Under the pieces are notes generated by a model. That model saw only the letters and a list, made by a program, of their open reading frames with translations, did not search any database and was not told where the DNA came from. 64,000 nt of DNA from contig CM077147.1 in the NCBI GenBank assembly GCA_039583875.1, positions 160,350,821-160,414,820 of the forward strand, given 5' to 3'. A program made the translations under genes and the position numbers. The number at the start of each line of letters is the position of its first letter. Position 1 is the stretch's first letter. This DNA comes from Platanthera guangdongensis (lineage: Eukaryota; Streptophyta; Magnoliopsida; Asparagales; Orchidaceae). Positions 1 through 8,908 of the stretch are shown in pieces.

Positions 1-102
1 TCTCCCAACAGGACTTATTCAAAATCTAAGCATTTCCTAACTGATTGGCGTATGAAACTTGAAATGCTCAGGCAGTGGTTCATGTTCGCGTTTCGGTAGC
101 GG

Positions 103-939
103 TTACCGGAACGAAGACAGAACCGAAGCCTCAATACCTGTATACGTATACCTATTGTGTGTGTCAGGCATGGACAGAAAGTAACTTGGGAAGCTCATCG
201 GCTCCAACTCCACCTGCATCTGGTCACGATAAGTCCTAGGCCGCATTACAGGCCCTTGCACTGATTGGACCGGTTCCACGATGTGGTCCTGCAGGGAAGT
301 AGACACGAGAGCGGGGTCAAGAAATAGACTAGAAGAATAACATAAAGAAACCTCAATCTTGGGGATGGTCCCGGAGTCATTCCCCATCGGTGGAATTGTG
401 GGTGATTCTACACAGCTGTCTAGGCTGATGCAAGAATGTTCTAGAGCTGCATCCGCCTCATCCGCGCATTGGGAATCCTCACATGGGGTAGAGGTCGCAA
501 CCTCGGTCACGGAGTCTTCCTCCTCGACTGGATCTAACAGAACGCTGGAACTGCTAATTTCCACCTGCGAATCAACCTCAACAACACTGTCAGAAAAAGA
601 AAGAATGCTATGCAAAGAAGAAGGTGAAGGCAAGGAGCTCGGTAGGACGTCGAGCGCTGGTTCTTCACAATTAATAGACTCTATGCTAGGTGATGTATAC
701 ACTTCAGGAGTATAAATATCCGTGTCGGAATGGGGATAAACACATGTATCGGTGCATATACCTAGGATGCCTTCTCCATAACATAGTGATGACAATGGTG
801 CACAACCCAATATGGAAGGGGTGCTGCCCAAGGTTGAAGTGGAGACAATCCGAAGATCCGGCTCGTCATCCACTTCTAGCTCAGCTAGGTAAGCGGCGCA
901 ATCCTTCAATGCATGATCCCAGCTTCGAAAAAAAGGCAT
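103..939 (-). CDS. Serine- and acid-rich ORF of unknown function upstream of gag in element H
   Basis: This is an open frame of 278 codons, uninterrupted in an element whose neighbours are full of stops. The product is acidic, rich in Ser, Glu, Asp and Pro, and looks disordered; I see no zinc knuckle, protease or polymerase motif. It starts near an N-terminal MPFFRSWDHALKDC segment and lies about 430 bases after the primer-binding site. That position corresponds to the extra 5' ORF of Tat/Ogre-type gypsy elements, whose role is not known. Its integrity suggests a fairly young insertion. The alternative is that it is the N-terminal part of a very divergent Gag. Confidence 0.5.
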   Translation of the reverse strand: MPFFRSWDHALKDCAAYLAELEVDDEPDLRIVSTSTLGSTPSILGCAPLSSLCYGEGILGICTDTCVYPHSDTDIYTPEVYTSPSIESINCEEPALDVLPSSLPSPSSLHSILSFSDSVVEVDSQVEISSSSVLLDPVEEEDSVTEVATSTPCEDSQCADEADAALEHSCISLDSCVESPTIPPMGNDSGTIPKIEVSLCYSSSLFLDPALVSTSLQDHIVEPVQSVQGPVMRPRTYRDQMQVELEPMSFPSYFLSMPDTHNRYTYTGIEASVLSSFR

Positions 940-1350
940 CGCTTAGCCGGCTTCAGCGGTGCAACGGGTGCTGAAGCCGAATAGAAGTAGTGCGGCAATG
1001 GCTCCGCAGGTCGGTAGCAAACAGGCTTATGTCTACAATATGTAGACTCCTGAATTTCCTAGCTACTATACTTCTGAGGGAATCTATGACTAGCATGAGA
1101 GATGTCTCCACAATGATGGCAACGGATATTGAAATTGGCCCACATTGCGGAGATTTCAAATATAAAGGATACAACTACTTTGCAAAGATTCTGAGAATAA
1201 AACTAACAATTCCAACTGACGGAATAACAACACAAGAGAAAAGGGATCTAAACAAAACAAAACAAAACAACTCCTAAAAACTACTTTTAGCGACACAAAT
1301 AACTCTTATATCGAAATTTTCAGTCATCCTGAGTCGCTCTATAGTTGCAT
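940..1350 (-). other. 5' leader of element H
   Basis: This is the untranslated interval between the tRNA-Asp primer site and the first ORF. It includes an A-rich run of repeated AAACA near 1251-1271. I see no further gene or structured element. Confidence 0.5.
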
Positions 1351-1368
1351 TCCCCGGCAACGGCGCCA
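1351..1368 (-). promoter_or_regulatory. Primer-binding site, tRNA-Asp type
   Basis: The plus strand reads TCCCCGGCAACGGCGCCA, identical to the 3' end of plant tRNA-Asp including CCA, so the minus-strand element can anneal that tRNA to prime minus-strand DNA synthesis. It starts six bases after the inferred LTR end, which fixes both the orientation and the LTR boundary of H. Confidence 0.9.
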
Positions 1369-1374
1369 AAAAAT

Positions 1375-2819
1375 TGATGCGTAGAAATCGGCAAGCGCAC
1401 CGGTCGCACAAGTAATAAAGTTTGGGAATAAATCCCCGAGTGTCGGTCTTTTGAGGAATGCAATTAGCATAGAGCGGCAACAGTTCAGAAACTGTCGTTA
1501 TGAGAGTTATACATAAAAAAGAGTAAAAAGGGGCTTATGAGATTGTGGTTTTGATCTAATAAACTAATTAAGGCTGTGCGGGTCGATGGCACCGCTTCGC
1601 AAGGTGAGGTGAGTGTATCGGCCATGATGCCGAACTTCGGTTGGGCGAGTGGACGGAAAGCTAATTGATGAAAGTGTTCTTGTGCGGAGTGCAATCAGGT
1701 GAAACAAGGGTATGGAGTGGATGTGGAGTGGGCGAGGCGCATTCACAACACACAACTCAAAGAAAATGAAAACTACAACATTCACTTAAATATAGAGTAG
1801 AAAATGTAGTTCATTACAATATCAATTCATTCCATACAACGGAGGAAGGGGGATAGGAGCAAACCACTAGAGGGTGAAGGTCCACCGCAGGTCGTGGCCA
1901 GAATATCAAGTTGTCAATCCGCTTCCGGGCTCAGTCCGAGGAGGCTTCCGGTACCAACGAGCTGTCACCTCGAAGGCCTTTGAGTCCGTTCTCTAGGTCA
2001 TCTTCTTCTCCAACTCCGGTGGAAAGCTTGGAGTTGAGGTCACCAATGGCCGGGAGCTTCGCCGAAGGGTTTGGAAAGCTTCAGAATCACAAGCTACGGA
2101 CTCCCAATGAAGGTGGAGGTGGATGGAGCAGCTGGATAGGTAGAACGGCACTTCCCGTGCACTCTCCGATCGCAGAAATGACCCCCCGTGCCCTAAATCG
2201 CGGAGCAGGCCCTTAAATACGGAGGCAGAATAAGCAAAGCGCACGATCAGTGGCGCACGACCAGTGGCCGTGCGCACTGTCAGTCGATGATCGCGCGCAA
2301 TTTCCAATTAAACCTGCAACTTGGACAGAAACATCAGCAGATATGAGCACGATCAGTGGCACACGACAGGTGGTCGTGCGCACTGAATCCACTGATCGTG
2401 CGATTGGCTAAGACAGAACTAGGGAAAAGGAGAATGTAATGCGCACGATCAGTGGTGCACGACCAGTGGTCGTGCGCAGTGAGTCCAGTGATCGTGCACA
2501 GTGTTCCTGTATCGTCGGCGTCTCAGGAGCGGTTCTGGAGCACGCACACGACCCATGCACCAACAAAAGAGGCAGATAGGTCACCAAAAGTGCACACCAC
2601 ATTCTCAAGACACGACGAAAGAACAAGTAAAATAAACGGAAATGCAGAAATATCTAAAGCACATAGAAAACGGGCCTAAAGTGCACTTAATCATGAAATA
2701 GGTAAGTAAGCAAATATAAGCCGTTATAGCTCTCAAGTGCAGTGCTAAGACGATAAAACTGGCGCAGATGAGTCCAAAAATCAGTGTAGTAATTGGACTC
2801 ATCAGTAAGGTGGGTGTCA
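1375..2819 (-). repeat. 5' LTR of element H
   Basis: On the minus strand the LTR runs from TGACACCC to CGCATCA, about 1,445 bases, ending six bases before the primer site. The outer boundary is inferred from where element A gag homology stops (near 2816-2820) and from the TG...CA ends. No second LTR is in the window to confirm it. It contains a cluster of nested inverted repeats at 2241-2498. Short open frames inside it are not supported as genes. Confidence 0.65.
2241..2498. repeat. Three nested palindromic units in the H LTR
   Basis: Units lie at about 2241-2298, 2347-2402 and 2443-2498. Units 2 and 3 begin with GCACGATCAGTGG and end with its near-complement ending TGATCGTGC; in unit 1 the outer right arm has decayed. 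Each contains an inner palindrome, clearest in unit 3, where CACGACCA and TGGTCGTG flank a single G. So an outer arm pair encloses an inner hairpin. The units are separated by unrelated spacers of about 40-50 bases. Confidence 0.8.
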
Positions 2820-4561
2820 ATTAAGGGCAGCACAATGTTTGGCTTAAAAAATTTGGTCACTAGCAATTTCTCATTTAAGAGATCATTTTCAAGTTTCTGG
2901 ATAAGTTTCTCATTTGAAACTCTTACCACAGACTCACTGTCAATGATCTCCTTGAGCTGGGCTGCACATGTGCAGCCATATCAGCGAGGGCTTTTTATTG
3001 GTCTTCACACTTTCTTTTAAGACTAAGAAGCTCTTTTGTCTGTCTCTTAGCAAGTAGCTTGCACCTCTTAAATGCCTCAAGAAGTTCTCCATACTTGGCA
3101 ATTATGGAGTTGACATCATCATCAGAGTCTGAATCCCCTTCATCTTTAGATGATTGAGCTTCAGAGTTTGAGTCAGCCTCATGATTTGAAATAAAAGATT
3201 GTGATTTAGCATTTACCTGAGTCTGACCCGGCAGATCCTGGCTGCTTTCTTCATCTATCATCGCCATCAATCCATGGCATTGATCATCTTATTCTTCATC
3301 TTCATCCACCTCTGAGTCACTATCTAAGTGAGACAGAGGTGCCCTGATCCCTATTCTAGTAGCATGGTATTCTTCAGGTTCTTCTTCAGCAACAGCTATT
3401 AGCCCAATGTAGGCTTCTTCTTCTTCAGTGTTTAACCCAGAGGAGGAGTCAGACTAGGTCTTTTCCTTCTTGTCCACAAGGGACTTCTCTTTCTTCTTTT
3501 CCTTGTGGTGCTTTTTCACTCTTTCTTCTTTCCTCTTCACTGGGCAGTCAGTAACTACATGCCCAGGTTTCCTACAGCATAAACAAATAATATTAGAGGA
3601 AGATTGTTTATTAGAGTTTGGAGCATACCTGTCCTCTTTATAAGATTTCCTTCTGTGCTGTAAGCAGGAGGATGACCTTCTGTTCTTCCAATGCCCCTTC
3701 TTCATGAGTTTCTGGAATTGCCTAGAGAAGGCAGCAAGGTCCTTATCAGAGAAACAACTGTCAGAGGAGCTGGACCTTGAGCTCTCAGATTCCGACTCAG
3801 CAATTCTCCTGACTGGAGAGATCTTCCTCCTGCTCCTGGTTGAAGCATCAGCTCTGAAGGCCACAGATTTCTCCTTGCTCTGTGACTTACTGCTCTTCTC
3901 TTCTTCTTCCTTCCTTGCTGCAAGCTGCATCTCATAAGACAGTAGCTTTCCAAATAGGGTTGGAGGTGGAGTGTCAGCTAGCTTGCCTATCTCCCTGATG
4001 ACACAAATCTTTGTGTCCCAATCCTTTGTAAGGGACCTGAGAAATTTGTCATTTAGCTCATAGGTTTCTATATGTTCTCAGTTCATTAACAATTCTGAAA
4101 AATCTTTCAAAACTTTCAGCAATGCCCTCAGACTTTCCTTGTCTGAAGGCCTCATACTCCTAGTTAAGCATGAATTTTCTGTCATCCCTCACCTCTTCTG
4201 AACCCTCCATGAACATAACTAGGTTGTCCCACATCTCCTTGGAGGTCTTGCAGTGCACCCGATTATGGAATGTAGAATCATCTACTGTACTGATAATGAT
4301 ATTTTGAGCTATCTTGTCCATGGAGGCAAGGAGGTGCTCATCTTTGTTCATTTCGTCATAAGACTTAGGAGTCTGGATGTTGGCATCCAGAACTGAGATC
4401 TTCATAGGGATGAAAGGTCCCTCTTTGATTGTGATGTAGATCCTAGGCCCAGCAGCTTCCATGAATAGCCTGACCCTTTCCTTCCAGAGGCCAAACCCTT
4501 CCTTTCTGCAGATTGGTAACTTCATGGCCCCCAGTTCTTTGTAGTTTACACCAGACCCCGT
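2820..4561 (-). pseudogene. gag: Broken gag of element A (copia)
   Basis: The minus-strand translation shows a SIRE-type Gag: an N-terminal MKLPICRKEGFGLWKERVRL block, the DSTFHNRVHCKTSKEMWDNL block, and a zinc knuckle CLCCRKPGHVVTDC (CX2CX4HX4C, near 3541-3585) followed by a lysine-rich stretch. Downstream come acidic serine-rich and coiled-coil spacer regions, cut by H at the VLPLID motif. By comparison with element E the start codon has become ACG at 4561; an in-frame ATG remains at 4525. There are in-frame stops after KFMLN and after the KKEKT block, and frame changes near 4070-4090, so no full Gag can be made. Confidence 0.85.
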
Positions 4562-4625
4562 CCTTATTACTTGTAGCTAACCTCGGAGGTATACTCAGAT
4601 TGTTAAATCCTTTTTAAGTAACCTC

Positions 4626-4637
4626 CCTTTAATACCA
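4626..4637 (-). promoter_or_regulatory. Degenerate tRNA-Met primer-binding site of element A
   Basis: The minus strand reads TGGTATTAAAGG two bases after the LTR end CTTTCA. The intact form in elements C and E is TGGTATCAGAGC, complementary to initiator tRNA-Met. Several positions have decayed. Confidence 0.7.
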
Positions 4638-4897
4638 CTTGAAAGTTGTTTAACTGAAGGTTAACTAATCACCTAGAGGGGGGTGGGGAGGTGAATAGGT
4701 CTTCGAAGTTTTATTAGTTATTTTGCTTATTTCAAATTGATCTATCTAGAGCTTGTCCTTAGATCCTGTAATAAGAATGAAAACAAGCAACACAGCAAAC
4801 ACATAAGGATTTATAGTGGTTCCCCAATTGGGTACATCCACTTTCACTCCCATCTATCCAACTGATTTGTTGGACTAGGCACAAAATCCACCACTAT

Positions 4898-5452
4898 GCT
4901 CCTCAGAGCTTACACCTTAGGCCATCAGCCTTATACATAGATTTTTTACAAAATCTAAACTCAGGACCACAAGGATTCCTACCTCAGAGCCCTGTAGAGC
5001 TCCTACAGCTCAGTGATCCACTGATCACCTACCTCAGCCTTATTTCTAAGGCCTACAACTCAGGCTCTTCAGCCCTACAACTTCAGGCACTCAACCCTAC
5101 TCTCAGAGTGCTGCAACACTCCTACAACTCAGTAACCTTCTAGGTACCTATAGCCTAGCCTCCTCCAAGGCCTACAACTCAGTGATACACTTATCACCTA
5201 CAGCTCAGTGACTCTCCAGTCACCTACCTCAGACACAAGGCCCTACACTCAGGCTGGGAGGATAGCCCTACCTCAGATCCACACTTGCATCCTACCTCAG
5301 AGAGCAGCACTCTCATACCTCAAGCAATAAAACCCTACAGCTCGGGTCCACTCTTGGATCCTACCTCAGTGCCCCAACAGGTCACATACCTTAGTGACTA
5401 ATTAGTCACCTACCTCAGGAACAAAGTGCCTTACACTCAAATTTAGATAAAA
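4898..5452 (-). repeat. Hairpin array with changing stems in the A LTR (R-U5 side)
   Basis: On the plus strand constant linkers such as CTACCTCAG or CTACAACTCAG separate short inverted repeats with different stems. Clear units are GTGATC-CACT-GATCAC, GCCTTA-TTTC-TAAGGC, GGCT-CTTC-AGCC, GAGTG-CTGCAA-CACTC, GTGATA-CACT-TATCAC, GTGACT-CTCC-AGTCAC, GAGAG-CAGCA-CTCTC and GTGACT-AATT-AGTCAC. Others, such as the GGCACTC unit, are imperfect. I count about 15 units. Stems differ but pairing is kept, and the linker is shared with element E. Confidence 0.85.
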
Positions 5453-6091
5453 TGAATCATACAGGAAGTAAATTAGAATGTTTAAGAAAAATACAACAAC
5501 TGACTAAGAGATAAATCTCTGAGTCTACCTTTCTGGACTGAGCAGATATCAGTCCAACACTCTTGCTGTAGAAGGAATTAGTCATCTTCTAAAACTAACA
5601 CTTTTTTGCTGCACGGATGAGCAGTTACCAGCTTGCTGAATGGATGAATCAGCTTCTTTGTTCTGGAGAGAACTATCTTACTGAACTTGAAGAGCTTCAG
5701 CTATCTTCCTTTGCCTTCTAGCTGCTGGACTTGAGCTTTCAAGCTTAATGGAGAAAAAGATGTCCAGCCGCCTCTAGTTTTCTTTTTATTTTCTGTGATG
5801 TTCTCTATTTATTTTTCGTTTCCCTAATCCACTTTTCTTTTTCCTTTTTATATGCATTGATTTGAATCAACGACACAATTGTATGTGGGCCCAGCCAAAG
5901 ATTAGTGAGCCCCACCTCCTTTAGAAAAGGACAAAGCAATTTTTGGCGCCACTGCAGCTTTCCCGCAACAGCTATATGTAAGTTGACTTTGATGACGTCA
6001 GCAATGGTCATCACCATCTGGACTTGGAAAATATTTCAGAAATCCATAAAGCGTTGAGTGATGTTAAGTCACTCAATGCCATCTGTCTTGG

Positions 6092-6410
6092 GTCTCAGCG
6101 CTTCTGGACTTGTGAATTTTCTCTGGGTTTGTCTCAACGGTTCTATCTCAGCGTTCTCAGCGGTTTCTTATTAACAACTGAGACAAACTTCTGTCTCAGC
6201 ACTTTCTGTCTCAGCGGTCTCATCAGTTTCTTATTAACAGCTGAGACAAGCTTCTGTCTCAACGCTTTCTTCTCAGCGGTCTCAACACTTTATTCTTAAC
6301 TTCTGAGACAACCTTCTGTATCAGTGCTTTCTTCTCAGCAGTCTCAACGCTTTCTTCTCAGCTATCTCAGTGCTTTCTTCTCAGCTATCTCAGCTGTCTC
6401 AGCGTTTTCT
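6092..6410 (-). repeat. TCTCAGCG motif array in U3 of element A
   Basis: About 15 copies of TCTCAGCG/TCTCAACG, often followed by a TTTCTT tract, lie upstream of the A promoter region in sense orientation. Just beside it, near 6050-6080, is a hairpin built from GCGTTGAGTGA and TCACTCAATGC, the unit that element B has multiplied in its own U3. Confidence 0.75.
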
Positions 6411-6450
6411 GCCTTAGTCAATTTTTCTGGTTTTAGCGCGATAAGTGTTA

Positions 6451-6614
6451 AGCTGAGCTCGACGATCTATAAGCTGAGCTCGACAAATTGCAAACTGAGC
6501 TCGACGAACTTCAAGCTGAGCTCGATGAACTTCGAATCCAGAGCACTTGAGCTTATCCCAAGGAATGTTGAGCTGAGCTCGACGACCAGCGAGCTGAGCT
6601 CGATGAATTTTGAG
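6451..6614 (-). repeat. GAGCTCGACGA motif array in U3 of element A
   Basis: Seven to eight copies of AGCTGAGCTCGACGA with variants (GATGA, GACAA), spaced by about 21 bases over much of the run. The period makes it readable as a repeated short peptide, but it sits in the U3 of an LTR and I do not take it as coding. The same TCGACGA core fills the U3 of elements C and J. Confidence 0.8.
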
Positions 6615-6763
6615 TTTGCCACCAAACTCATCTGCTTCACCTATCCAATCATGGACTACCTGCATGCATGAACTAAAGCACACATCAAATACATTATGTG
6701 TGTATGTCATTGACCCGTTTGACTTCTTACAAATCTGGGATATTGGGATCAATAGACCTAACA

Positions 6764-8454
6764 TGTTGAAAATTCATCGAGCATAGGTAGTAGAATTCAG
6801 TAAGTTTCTGCAAACAATTTTGACGTGTATCGATTATAGATTCGTTGGGTTTCACTAAGTAAAATTCGGCGTATATCAGTGATCAGGAACCGCCAGGATG
6901 GGTAAGTCAAATTCGTCGAATATCATAGGTCGATTCGTCGAGTATAGAAGCAATTCGTCGAGTATCGTCAATCGTCTGTTATGGTAAAGTTTTTAAGGAA
7001 AATTCGGTGTGTATCATAGGCATTCGTCGAGTATCGTTAGTTCATTTCTACCAAATATCGTTGTGATTCATCGGGTATACTCGTCGAATTGTCCAGGACT
7101 TAGAGTTTTTCACCGATTTTGGTCTGATTCGTCGAGTTCGGTCCTTAGGGTATATTTTGGGTATTTTCATCTCGTTTGCCTTGGGAGTGTTTTGGATTTG
7201 GTATTTGGGTTTTACTGGGTTTCGGTTGGGGTTTGTTATGTATTGAAGGTATTTTGGTATGGCCATGGTTGGCTAAGATCTTTTGACCCTGCTGGATTTG
7301 TGACTGTGGGTGTGCTGTCGGAGGGTTCTCCCACCATAGTTGGCAGTTTTTCCCCGGTTTTGGGTGTGTCAAGGTATAAGGCCACCTTTCTTTGGATCCT
7401 TGCAAGGTTTGTGACTGCAAGTGTGTTGGGTAGGTTCCCACCACTGCAGGTGCCATTTTTTCCCCAGTGTTTTTACTTACAAAGTAATGAGAAGACTATT
7501 TCCTGTTATTTAGAATTACTTATATACATGTTTCCTAAAGCATAGATCTTTATCGCACTTGGTGCAAATTTCCTACCCATGGAGTCGGTAAGTTAGTCTT
7601 TTTACCACTATTTTACTTCATATTCAACTGAGGTTGTCAGCATTCCTTATAGTGGGGTTCGGTAAACCCCTATATGTTTTCACTTATTTATATCTAATTG
7701 ATCCTTTAACCACTTGTATTTTCTTGCTGAGCTGTTCTTCCTTTGAATGCCTCAAGTTCAGGGTTGTAGCCGGTGGAGCGGCTGCATTGGGTAGTAGCTT
7801 GTGGTTTGCAGTGTTGTAGTGGTTTTTTCTCACCGCAGTGAGGTAGTTTGTTGATTCCAGTTTTAGTTCAGACCTGCATACTTTTAGTGGGTTCATGTCA
7901 GGTTGTTGACGCCCACTGGTAGATTTCTTTTGGATTATTGAATACTCTGCTAGCTGCTAGTTTACCTTTTTATGTTTGTTTTTTTACTTTCTCTCTGGGA
8001 AGGTTTTATGCTAGGTTGTATGTTAGGTATTTTAAAGTATAAAGAATTACTATGAATACTCATACATGCCATATTTGAAACCTAAATCACTATATTTAAA
8101 CAGCCGTAAAAGCTACTTTCTCTATTATTATAAATCTAGAGTCATGCATACCATGAGTTGTCCTCTGAGGATGTTTATACTCTTGTAGGATGTCTAATCT
8201 TGTAAATAAAGTATTTTCCGCAGCGTATAATTATCTTTTCCTATGGACTGGATGATCCACTGAGACGAGGGATATGGCCAACTGCTTAACATAAACTGGA
8301 ATTTCTTTAATTAACATATGGATCTTTCATAAGAGTGTTAGGTTGGAGTTTTGCTTGAGCGTCTGCAGTTATCCCCTGCTGACGTGGCATCATGATGCAC
8401 ATTTTACCTTACTCTGATATATTACTAAATATGGAGAAAATGCGAGTTGTGACA
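6764..8454 (+). repeat. Partial 5' LTR of element G
   Basis: It ends GTTGTGACA just before the primer site, typical of plant gypsy LTRs that begin TGTCA. No such start occurs at 6764, so the upstream part is missing or beyond element A. The first 370 bases carry a TTCGTCGA array. The rest (7136-8454) is unstructured T-rich sequence in which I see no gene. Confidence 0.65.
6770..7135 (+). repeat. TTCGTCGA(G/A)TAT motif array in the G LTR
   Basis: About ten copies of ATTCGTCGAGTATCGT or degenerate forms (ATTCATCGAGCAT, ATTCGGCGTATATC, ATTCGTCGAATATC) occur with irregular spacing of 20-60 bases. The core matches the TTCGTCGA arrays in the unrelated copia elements A, B, C and J. Confidence 0.8.
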
Positions 8455-8903
8455 GTTGATATCAGAGGGATAAGTTGTTTGACAATTGGTCGAATACCTA
8501 TCTCAGGTTTATGTTACTCATCTAGTATCATTTCATACACACACTAATGTGTCATCAGTACGTCTTGGATGAAGCATAAACACTACACTCATAAGCATGA
8601 TAAGAAGTATACGAGACATATTATGTAGTATGAGATGCATAATATGTGTTTGTATATGGATTCACCAAAGGTGACAACATGTGACAGTTATGTAGTATGA
8701 GATGCATAACCACCATCACATGGATGCCCCTTAACACGTTTTTATTTTTCATTGTATGCAATATTATGTAGTATGAGATGCATAATATTTCATGTGTACG
8801 CCGCTCATAACATATATTAAGGCCTTTATAGATTGCATAGCACAACATGAATAACATAACATCGCATCTACACATGTGTCAAGCTAAAGATTTACATGAT
8901 GAT
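8455..8903 (+). other. Leader of element G with primer site and a triplicated palindrome
   Basis: TGATATCAGAGG at 8457-8468 resembles the tRNA-Met primer site TGGTATCAGAGC. Further on, a 22-24-base unit TTATGTAGTATGAGATGCAT plus AA occurs at 8620-8643, 8688-8709 and 8763-8786; its ends ATTATG and CATAAT are complementary. No ORF is supported. Confidence 0.65.
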
Positions 8904-8908
8904 ATACG
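8904..8908. repeat. Left target-site duplication of element F (ATACG)
   Basis: ATACG directly precedes the left LTR and is repeated directly after the right LTR, as expected for integrase-mediated insertion. Confidence 0.9.

Larger units (their letters stand above)
1..2819 (-). mobile_element. Element H: 5' end of a Tat/Athila-like Ty3/gypsy retrotransposon, cut by the window edge
   Basis: Read on the minus strand, this holds a 5' LTR (2819 down to 1375), a primer-binding site exactly matching the 3' end of plant tRNA-Asp, a leader of about 430 bases, and an ORF at 939-103. The tRNA-Asp site is the known hallmark of the Athila/Tat branch. A long ORF before gag is typical of Tat/Ogre elements; gag and pol would lie left of base 1. 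The element sits inside the gag spacer of copia element A, whose coding homology resumes at 2820. The LTR has TGACACCC at its 5' end and CGCATCA at its 3' end. The expected 5-base target duplication, starting at 2820, cannot be tested because the other end is outside the window. Confidence 0.75.
2820..6763 (-). mobile_element. Element A: SIRE-type Ty1/copia, 5' LTR and gag, interrupted by H
   Basis: On the minus strand the order is LTR (6763 to 4640), a degenerate tRNA-Met primer site, and gag (4561 to 2820), where element H cuts in. The LTR start matches that of element B (TGTTGGGTCC with ATCCCTGATTTGTGAGAAG downstream), so A and B belong to related families. A lies directly against LTR sequence of gypsy element G at 6764, so it probably inserted into that LTR. 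Its target duplication cannot be checked because the other end is out of the window. Confidence 0.8.
4640..6763 (-). repeat. 5' LTR of element A
   Basis: About 2,124 bases with ends TGTTAGGTCT...CTTTCA on the minus strand. Both ends match positions proven in related elements. From the sense 5' end it carries two motif arrays in the upstream part (6614-6451 and 6410-6092), a weak TATA-like AATAAATAG near 5805-5815, a hairpin array (5452-4898), and then the shared U5 box near 4840-4809 that pairs GGTTCCCC with its neighbours. Confidence 0.8.

Noticed and set aside
103..939. Host gene reading for the 278-codon ORF
   Set aside because: It follows a tRNA-Asp primer site and LTR in the same orientation, so it belongs to element H.
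1351..1368. tRNA gene fragment
   Set aside because: Only the 3' end of tRNA-Asp is present, in the position of a primer-binding site. No acceptor, D or anticodon arm precedes it.
6764..6768. TGTTG at 6764 as the true start of the G LTR
   Set aside because: The G LTR ends GTGACA, which normally pairs with a TGTCA start. TGTTG is more likely the target site next to element A.
7009..7545. 178-codon ORF in the G LTR
   Set aside because: It is built on LTR sequence including the TTCGTCGA array, with no recognisable domain.
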